From PALSA-1296 sp038210275 (GTDB taxonomy: Bacteria > Bacteroidota > Ignavibacteria > Palsa-1295): DNA of 37,362 nucleotides. Position 1 is the first letter of the stretch, and every line of letters starts with the position of its first letter. The position numbers and the translations under genes were made by a program. The notes below the pieces were generated by a model. That model had not been told where the DNA came from. It ran no database searches and worked only from the letters and a program-made list of their open reading frames with translations. The stretch covers positions 1 through 37,362 of the forward strand of contig JBBQWV010000025.1 of NCBI GenBank assembly GCA_038210275.1, given 5' to 3'. This document shows positions 32,249 through 37,362 of this stretch, in pieces.

Positions 32249-33478
32249 ATGAACCTACAACTCGGAAAAATAAATATCTCTATTAACAAAAATCAAGCCA
32301 TGCAAAAGCAGCCTGCTATTGAAGTCGCTTCGGGGCAGCAATTATCGCCGTGGCTTAGTAATCAGCATGATAATCCTCGGCAGAATATTCTTTTTATTCG
32401 CGAGACGGTTTCGGCGGCAATGCATGCACGATCTGAAGCTATTGGCAGAGGGCGCTTTCATGGCTACGAACTTTCGCGCACAAAATCCGGAACTCCAGTG
32501 AAGAAAATTCTGCCGCACGATCATCCACTTGAAAAATTACTTCGCTCGCCGAATCCGCTTTTTGACTTGTCGGATATGCTTGAACTTTCAAGCCAGTGGC
32601 TGGATGCAACGGGCAATGCGCTCTTGCTGAAAGTCCGCAATGGCTTTGGTGATGTCTCGGAGTTGTGGCTACTTCCGGCGCTGAGTTTTATTATCGAAAA
32701 AGGTGCGGACGAGATGCCTGTCTATTACACATTCTTTCCGACGAATGCAAAAATTCCTGCTGAAGATATCATTCATATCAAGCGCTCCGATATTCGCACG
32801 GCGCCATTTTATGGGCATGCAATTCTTTCGGATATTTTGGATACGGCAAAAACCGATTCGGCATTGCGTTTGTATCAGCAGCGATTTTTCGACAACGATT
32901 CCGTGCCGCGTGCTGTACTGAAATTTCCGCAAGGCACGATCCTGACGCAAGATCAGATGGATGAAATTCGCACCAAGTGGGAAGCAAAATATCAGGGAGC
33001 GGCGAATGTTTCGAAGCTTGCGATCTTGCCAGATGGCGGCGACATCACGTCGATCTCCGGTGCGGCAAAAGAAATTGATTTTTCAAAGAGCCGCGCAATG
33101 CTGCGCGATACCATCAGAGAAGCATTCAAAGTGCCAAAGATCGCACTCGGTGATACCGATCAAGTCAATTACTCGAATGCCGAAACAAGTTACAATGTCT
33201 TCTTGCGCGATGTCGTTGATTACGGACTTGCAAAATTCGCCCGCGCCTTGACGCGCCAACTTGCTGCGGAATTCAGCACGAATTATATTATCGAGCACGA
33301 TAACACCATTCCCGAAGCAGAAGAAAAATTGCAAGTCAGATTGCAAGAGCTAAAGCAATCACTCACTATAGATGAGCAGCGAGCAATGTTAAGTCTCCCC
33401 CCACTTCCGGCAGGAAAAGGAAATGTTTTTGTTGTGGGGAATGTGATCTATGATGGAAATTGGAAACAGATGGCTTAA
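32249..33478 (+). CDS. Phage portal protein, HK97 type
   Basis: The 409-residue protein is the portal through which DNA enters the capsid, and terminase docks on it. Family features are 'ARSEAIGRGRFHGYELSR', 'HPLEKLLRSPNPLFDLSDMLELSSQWLDATGNALLL', 'LWLLPALSFIIEKG', 'IPAEDIIHIKRSD', 'FFDNDSVPRAVLKFP', 'DFSKSRAMLRDTIREAFKVP' and 'LGDTDQVNYSNAETSYNVFLRD'. The length and order match an HK97-type portal, although the C-terminus is short and typical phage neighbours (protease, capsid) are missing. The last 26 codons are repeated, diverged, at 34320-34397. Confidence 0.9.
   Translation: MNLQLGKINISINKNQAMQKQPAIEVASGQQLSPWLSNQHDNPRQNILFIRETVSAAMHARSEAIGRGRFHGYELSRTKSGTPVKKILPHDHPLEKLLRSPNPLFDLSDMLELSSQWLDATGNALLLKVRNGFGDVSELWLLPALSFIIEKGADEMPVYYTFFPTNAKIPAEDIIHIKRSDIRTAPFYGHAILSDILDTAKTDSALRLYQQRFFDNDSVPRAVLKFPQGTILTQDQMDEIRTKWEAKYQGAANVSKLAILPDGGDITSISGAAKEIDFSKSRAMLRDTIREAFKVPKIALGDTDQVNYSNAETSYNVFLRDVVDYGLAKFARALTRQLAAEFSTNYIIEHDNTIPEAEEKLQVRLQELKQSLTIDEQRAMLSLPPLPAGKGNVFVVGNVIYDGNWKQMA
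33401..33478 (+). repeat. Portal gene 3' end, copy in the gene
   Basis: The final 26 codons of the portal gene (starting P-L-P-A-G-K-G) are matched at 34320-34397 at about 58 of 78 positions by hand count, with no gaps and the same stop (TAA). The pair encloses a lipoprotein gene on the opposite strand. Confidence 0.8.
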
Positions 33479-33537
33479 ATATAATTGTTCATAGCAACAA
33501 TTCAGACTAATTCTATTTCCATCCACGCTCAAAATCC

Positions 33538-34212
33538 TTAGAAGCTTATTCTTATTGTATTTACAAGTGCAAAGGCGGCAATATCAAGCATAACACCGAT
33601 CAAAAGACCGTGCCACCGTGCATATGTGCTATGGGGCATGATCATCACATTCTGAAAATCACGATTCGTCAATGAAAACTTATTCCCTTCCGTTTGGAAA
33701 TTCAGCGTTGCACGAATCGGTATGGTATTCGATTCGAAAGCAGCTTTGAGCTGCGCGGCGGATAAATGCTTGGGAGAGATCAGACTATCGAACTTTCCAA
33801 AGTTCAATTTTTCATCATCTATGAGCATACCTTCCGGGTAATAGCCGCCGAACAAACCGGAATATTTCGTCACATTATCTCCGATAAAATTTTTTGCAAC
33901 TACAGTTTTACCAAACGGTATAGAAGCCGAATCTCCTGAATGTGACTTGAGGTAAGTATCATAGGCATTATGGTAATTCTCGACCGGTTCATCGGAATAA
34001 CCTATATAGAGTGCATAACGAACAGATGAGTCAGGATATATAATGCTCGCAGTTTGATAACCATAATCATCAATATCGGTAAAAATTGCTACTTTACCAT
34101 GAGCATTACCATTATCGATCACCGAACCGATTCCATAGCCGATAAGCGTGCAGCTTGAAAGCCCGGCAGCGACTGCAAATGCAAATATGAAGAGTGCGAA
34201 TGTTTTTTTCAT
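33538..34212 (-). CDS. Lipoprotein of unknown function
   Basis: The 224-residue protein starts with a lipoprotein signal (MKKTFALFIFAFAVAAGLSSC, lipobox L-S-S-C). Motifs after it include 'LIGYGIGSVIDNGNAHGKVAIFTDIDDYGY', then 'VRYALYIGYSDEPVENYHNAYDTYL' and 'LISPKHLSAAQLKAAFESNT'. A hydrophobic segment at the C-terminus (GLLIGVMLDIAAFALVNTI) may be a second membrane contact. It lies antisense between the portal gene and its duplicated end, so it is the cargo of that arrangement. The four lipoproteins downstream are different in sequence. Confidence 0.7.
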   Translation of the reverse strand: MKKTFALFIFAFAVAAGLSSCTLIGYGIGSVIDNGNAHGKVAIFTDIDDYGYQTASIIYPDSSVRYALYIGYSDEPVENYHNAYDTYLKSHSGDSASIPFGKTVVAKNFIGDNVTKYSGLFGGYYPEGMLIDDEKLNFGKFDSLISPKHLSAAQLKAAFESNTIPIRATLNFQTEGNKFSLTNRDFQNVMIMPHSTYARWHGLLIGVMLDIAAFALVNTIRISF

Positions 34213-34319
34213 TGTCGTAGTAGGTTGTAAAATCAGCTACAAAAATAAGATTTTAGAAAGGATGATTTGTCATGGAATTGTAAAAAACTAAATTTTTAAT
34301 CTCCACACTCAGCTTGAGG

Positions 34320-34397
34320 TCACTTCCGGTGGAAAAAGGAGATATGCTTGTTGTTGGGAATGTAATCTATGATGTAGGGTGGAAGATGATTGGGTAA
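34320..34397 (+). pseudogene. Remnant portal 3' end
   Basis: A 26-codon fragment (S-L-P-V-E-K-G-D-M-L-V-V-G-N-V-I-Y-D and a TAA) is similar to the end of the portal protein. Codon-level conservation with protein similarity suggests it came from a related but different portal gene, or has been drifting since a duplication. It is not preceded by an open frame. Confidence 0.75.
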
Positions 34398-34398
34398 T

Positions 34399-34462
34399 GG
34401 GAGTATAGGCATATGTGCGTATTGTGAAATGCAAAATTCCATACGCCCATACGCCTATACCC
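34399..34462. repeat. Long imperfect hairpin between convergent ends
   Basis: GGGAGTATAGGCATATGTGCGTAT and a near-complement ending ATACGCCCATACGCCTATACCC form a stem of about 24 bp with a few mismatches. It covers the stop codon of the minus-strand lipoprotein gene at 34462-34464. It may end transcription or be another palindromic repeat. Confidence 0.6.
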
Positions 34463-35025
34463 TACTTGACGTACTGCATCATCTCCGGTTCGTGATTGGG
34501 GTAGAGAGAAATTGATCGTAAGTATTGAATCTCTTCCGGCTTCATTGGATCAATATCAACTGGAGCCGGAAGCAAGGAACCTGCAATACCGCCGACTATG
34601 CAACCAAGCAATATGCCTCCGGCAATTCTGCGACCGTTAGGACTTCCGGAGAACCATCCATCGGGTTCAAATCCGCCCGGAGTGTTCTGAGCCAGGGCGA
34701 AAAGCAATCCAATTCCTGAGCCGCCAAATGAGCCGAGGAATTCTCTTGCATAGCCGCCACGACCTTTGCCGATGATTTTGCGAATCGAATTCTTTTTTAT
34801 AACGATAGCGTGAGAATAAGAGATCTGCTCTTCATAGACCGAATTTTCCGGCTCAACGACGACAAGCGCCGTATCGCCACGAAGCGAAAGCAAAGCATAT
34901 TCATGAGATGTGCTATCTTTTTTTTCGATGGTAATTCGGTTTGATGAATAGCGATGAATTGCGCCGGTGCCGCAGCTCGAAAGAAGCACAGTGGCTAAAA
35001 GCAAAAGAATAATCTTCGTTTTCAT
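34462..35025 (-). CDS. Glycine-zipper lipoprotein, paralogue 1
   Basis: The 187 residues open with MKTKIILLLLATVLLSSCG, a lipoprotein signal. A conserved block follows ('YALLSLRGDTALVVVEPE', 'YSHAIVIKKNSIRKIIGKGRGG'), then a glycine-rich hydrophobic segment ('IAGGILLGCIVGGIAGSLLP') of glycine-zipper type, and the C-terminal tag 'LRSISLYPNHEPEMMQYVK'. It shares this layout with the genes at 35031 and 36315, and more distantly 35609. Function unknown. It starts 6 bp after the stop of the next gene upstream in the array. Confidence 0.75.
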   Translation of the reverse strand: MKTKIILLLLATVLLSSCGTGAIHRYSSNRITIEKKDSTSHEYALLSLRGDTALVVVEPENSVYEEQISYSHAIVIKKNSIRKIIGKGRGGYAREFLGSFGGSGIGLLFALAQNTPGGFEPDGWFSGSPNGRRIAGGILLGCIVGGIAGSLLPAPVDIDPMKPEEIQYLRSISLYPNHEPEMMQYVK

Positions 35026-35030
35026 TGTCG

Positions 35031-35603
35031 TTATTTTATGAATTGCATAATGTCCGGTTCTTTATCGGGATATGCGGAGATCGAGCGGAGGAATTCGGTA
35101 TCCCACCCATGATTTACCGGAGAGTCATTTTTATTGAATACCGCGTCCTTATAATGAGGAATAAGATTTCCAATGATACTTCCGATGAAAAAACCGCCGC
35201 CAATTCCTCCAAGGACAATAAGGATATTTTCTAATCCAGCAATTTGACCCAAGCCAGGGGTCAAGGGTATGGTGAACTGTGAGGCAATAAGACCACCGAG
35301 TAACGCGCCTCCGACCATTCCGATAATCGTATTACCGCCACTGCCATGAGCTAATCTTAGAATGTTGGAGATCGAATCTTTCCTGATCACTTCAGCATGC
35401 GAATAAGGTAGCGGATTGACATGCGCTTCTGCCCAATCAAGAACAACGATGGCACTATCACCCCGTACGGAGAGCAGTCCATATTCTTTCTCGGTTCCAT
35501 CGGTTTTACGAACGGTAATTTTTTTTGAAGGGTATGTATAATTGTAGCTGCAACTGCTAAGAAGCACTGTTACAATAAGTAAAAGAATGATATTTGTTTT
35601 CAT
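35031..35603 (-). CDS. Glycine-zipper lipoprotein, paralogue 2
   Basis: The 190 residues start MKTNIILLLIVTVLLSSCS. The block 'KEYGLLSVRGDSAIVVLDWAE' and 'YSHAEVIRKDSISNIL' is nearly the same as in the gene at 36315. Glycine-zipper segments ('MVGGALLGGLIAS', 'GGIGGGFFIGSIIGNLIP') and 'LRSISAYPDKEPDIMQFIK' at the end follow. The array is head to tail, with gaps of about 5 bp, so it is one operon. The glycine zippers suggest membrane-inserted oligomers, which is inference. Confidence 0.78.
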   Translation of the reverse strand: MKTNIILLLIVTVLLSSCSYNYTYPSKKITVRKTDGTEKEYGLLSVRGDSAIVVLDWAEAHVNPLPYSHAEVIRKDSISNILRLAHGSGGNTIIGMVGGALLGGLIASQFTIPLTPGLGQIAGLENILIVLGGIGGGFFIGSIIGNLIPHYKDAVFNKNDSPVNHGWDTEFLRSISAYPDKEPDIMQFIK

Positions 35604-35608
35604 CGTAG

Positions 35609-36172
35609 TTATTTTATGGATTGGATCACACTCTGATCAAATGTTGCTGAAATGTTAGTGTCTTTGAGCGGTTGATCATGATGGTAACGAGCCGGAAGCA
35701 TATCATCTTCATGAGAGCTGAGAAGATAACCGATGATGCCGCCGATGATTGGAGCTACCAGAGTTATACCGTTCGCCAGCAATTGGGCATGACTGCCGGA
35801 TCCGTCAGCATAGTTATTCGATGATGACGTTTGAGCGGAATTTGCCGCATTGGCAAGCAACGGAGCCAGCGATGTGCCGAGAGAGAAACCGCCAAGCGTA
35901 TAGCTTAAATCAGAACGCGTCGTGGATTCTTTCGTGAACTTTGTCATCGAATCATAGCGAATTTCTCTGCTGTATTCTCGAATGACTTCCGGAGTCATTT
36001 CATCGCGATATTCCCAAGGGATAACGCGCACACTCGAATCACTCGTTTCAAGAACGCGGTAATCGAATGTATGCGAGTCTGAAGTTGTAATCCGGTAAAA
36101 ATGCGTGTCGTAATGTGCGCAACTTGAAAGAAGCACACCAGCTAAAAGCAAAAGGATAATATTTGATTTCAT
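35609..36172 (-). CDS. Glycine-zipper lipoprotein, divergent paralogue 3
   Basis: The 187 residues start MKSNIILLLLAGVLLSSCA. The middle ('FDYRVLETSDSSVRVIPWEY', 'YSREIRYDSMTKFT') keeps only the outline of the shared block, and a hydrophobic segment ('ITLVAPIIGGIIGYLL') replaces the longer glycine zipper. It ends V-I-Q-S-I-K, a shortened form of the tag seen in the others. It is the most diverged member of the array. Confidence 0.72.
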   Translation of the reverse strand: MKSNIILLLLAGVLLSSCAHYDTHFYRITTSDSHTFDYRVLETSDSSVRVIPWEYRDEMTPEVIREYSREIRYDSMTKFTKESTTRSDLSYTLGGFSLGTSLAPLLANAANSAQTSSSNNYADGSGSHAQLLANGITLVAPIIGGIIGYLLSSHEDDMLPARYHHDQPLKDTNISATFDQSVIQSIK

Positions 36173-36314
36173 AAAATTTCTTTCGATAGTTTATGATACA
36201 AAAATACCTTTTCAGGATAGCTGAATTGTCATGGAATTGTCAGAGGATTGTAAAAAAAAAATTACGAATTAGGAATTGAAATTCGGCGCATTATTCGTAA
36301 TTTCTAATTCCTAA

Positions 36315-36851
36315 TTATTTGATGTATCGCATCTCCTCCGGTTCTTTATCCGGATAAGCCGAGATGGAGCGAAGGAAATCTCTATCCTGAGCGGATATAA
36401 GCAGGAGTTCTTTAGAAGGCGGAAGTGCATTGCCGATAATTCCGCCGGCTATTCCACCACCGACAATTGCACCGGCTAACATAAACAAAACTCCAAAAGC
36501 ATCGGAATGTGAACCATAGATTAGGATGCCCCCCCCTGAGAAAAGGAGACCACTTCCGAGTGCTCCGACGACGATACCGAGTCCAGCCGGACCACCGCCT
36601 TTGCCATCTCTGAGAATTCGGGAAATTACATTATTCTTTATTACTTCAGCATGAGAAAATGGAAGCGGATGAATTTTCGATTCACTCCAATCCAAAACGA
36701 CAATTGCGCTATCACCCCGAACCGATAGCAAACCATATTCCTTTTCAATACCGCTTGTTTTGATGACAGTGATATTTTTTGAAGGGTAATTGTAGTTCGT
36801 GCTGCATCCGGTAAGAAGTGCAGATAATAAAAAGAAAAAAAATGTTTTCAT
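36315..36851 (-). CDS. Glycine-zipper lipoprotein, paralogue 4
   Basis: The 178 residues start MKTFFFFLLSALLTGCS (lipobox L-T-G-C). The shared block ('KEYGLLSVRGDSAIVVLDWSE', 'FSHAEVIKNNVISRIL'), a long glycine zipper ('LGIVVGALGSGLLFSGGGILIYG', 'GAIVGGGIAGGIIGNALP') and the tag 'FLRSISAYPDKEPEEMRYIK' are present. It is closest to the gene at 35031. The gap to the gene at 36172 is 142 bp and holds an AT-rich stretch with short inverted pieces, so it may have its own transcript. Confidence 0.78.
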   Translation of the reverse strand: MKTFFFFLLSALLTGCSTNYNYPSKNITVIKTSGIEKEYGLLSVRGDSAIVVLDWSESKIHPLPFSHAEVIKNNVISRILRDGKGGGPAGLGIVVGALGSGLLFSGGGILIYGSHSDAFGVLFMLAGAIVGGGIAGGIIGNALPPSKELLLISAQDRDFLRSISAYPDKEPEEMRYIK

Positions 36852-36979
36852 ATCCGTTTTGAGATTAGTAATTGCACAAAACTATCACTTTAAAAAAAAC
36901 GAAATCGTCAGGGGATTGTAAAAAATTGTCCAAACCGTTATTAATGGGGCTATAAGGATTAAGAAAGATTTTAATGCAT

Positions 36980-37002
36980 GTCATTTCGAACAGACTCTGA
37001 GA
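36980..37002. repeat. Half copy of the GTCATTTCGAACGGA palindrome family
   Basis: GTCATTTCGAACAGACTC, followed by TGAG, matches the left arm of the element at 29738-29906 except for one base. The right arm is missing. It lies 9 bp beyond the stop of the gene at 37011. Confidence 0.55.
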
Positions 37003-37010
37003 AATGAGTT

Positions 37011-37361
37011 TTATTCCAAGGTAAATAATAATCCGGCATTTATCCGAATATCTCTGGAGTACGCTCTTATAGAAGGATCGGTAGAGAGATTTAGTATGCC
37101 GAACGTGTAGCCGGTTTCTGCGAAGTATGAAATAAAATCGTTCGAAGAACGGAAAAAACCGAATCCTGCAGTAATGCCGAAATTTGGATTTTTGAATACG
37201 GCACTTCCATCAGTATGGATGCTAAAAACCGGACCGCCAAAGAAATAACCTTGGAATCGTGTGCCAAACGCCGTATACTTTACGGTAAGTGGAATATCGA
37301 GAAAATCATTGTGTGACGAGCCGATTACATATGTTGCGTCATATGTTTCTAGGTGAGAAAC
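37011..37361 (-). CDS. Outer-membrane beta-barrel (PorT-like), 3' part only
   Basis: The minus frame is open from the right window edge to TAA at 37011-37013, giving 116 residues of a C-terminus. The sequence 'FLDIPLTVKYTAFG', then 'RFQGYFFGGPVFSI', 'NFGITAGFGFF', 'FISYFAETGYTFGIL' and 'DIRINAGLLFTLE' fits an outer-membrane beta-barrel of the PorT/OMP_b-brl_2 type, with the typical 'IPL-x-x-KY' strand. The start lies outside the window. It probably begins a transcription unit separate from the lipoprotein array, since the gap is 159 bp. Confidence 0.75.
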   Translation of the reverse strand, partial: VSHLETYDATYVIGSSHNDFLDIPLTVKYTAFGTRFQGYFFGGPVFSIHTDGSAVFKNPNFGITAGFGFFRSSNDFISYFAETGYTFGILNLSTDPSIRAYSRDIRINAGLLFTLE

Positions 37362-37362
37362 T

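Noticed and set aside
32056..32289. N-terminal extension of the outer-membrane barrel gene up to a TTG
   Set aside because: The extension reads through a palindromic repeat and non-coding DNA, and the ATG at 32055 begins a clear signal peptide.
36250..36320. Inverted pieces ATTACGAAT, TAGGAATT and AATTCCTAATT
   Set aside because: The pieces pair in more than one order and in AT-rich DNA; no single good hairpin results.
1..37362. tRNA or rRNA genes, also as att sites for the gene-end insertions
   Set aside because: No T-loop-like or rRNA sequence was noticed when reading both strands; a dedicated scan was not possible.

Overview
The window looks like a chromosomal stretch from a member of the Bacteroidota/Chlorobiota (FCB) group, plausibly an Ignavibacteria- or Kapabacteria-like lineage. 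The signs are six secreted proteins ending in type IX secretion (T9SS) sorting domains with 'NPNPF/FPNPAS' motifs, promoters of the Bacteroidota type (TTG, about 20 bp, TAnnTTTG), few Shine-Dalgarno sequences, many LSSC-type lipoproteins and PorT-like outer-membrane barrels. Species placement is inference.

Layout. 1-4176: AT-rich accessory segment with a GHKL ATPase fused to a PD-(D/E)xK nuclease-like domain, a membrane-anchored receiver protein and a membrane-anchored PUR-like protein. 4269-6269: gyrB, the one clear core gene. 6273-6940: a DUF4160/DUF2442 pair and a chimeric mini-ORF. 6999-12567: a mix of secreted proteins, a candidate HEPN toxin pair, GNAT, YceI, DUF72 and MarC genes. 12719-26878: a block of T9SS cargo and beta-propeller (Asp-box) proteins with a TIR-TPR protein and a MarR regulator among them. 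27041-28150: an XRE/UPF0175/PIN-DUF3368 operon. 28224-33478: a prophage remnant reduced to promoters, two unknown small genes, terminase and portal. 33538-37361: an array of small lipoproteins ending in a partial outer-membrane barrel gene.

The most unusual structural signal is repeated gene-end duplication. The 5' end of gyrB (134 bp), the 3' end of gyrB (about 90 bp) and the 3' end of the phage portal gene (78 bp) each occur twice in direct orientation. Each pair encloses 0.6-0.85 kb carrying one or two small accessory genes and no visible recombinase. This resembles integration of small cassettes into gene ends with the end restored, and I have not seen it described as a system.

A second theme is palindromic repeats. 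At least three families sit between genes, and two have members inside coding sequences in frame: one between the TIR domain and the rest of a TIR-TPR protein, the other between the ATPase and nuclease halves of the terminase. This is reminiscent of Rickettsia palindromic elements. A third theme is a 16-bp promoter-associated sequence (GGGCACCTTGACAAAC) present three times with identical spacing, twice in the prophage control region and once at the left edge. Everything here was read by eye; no alignments or database searches were run.
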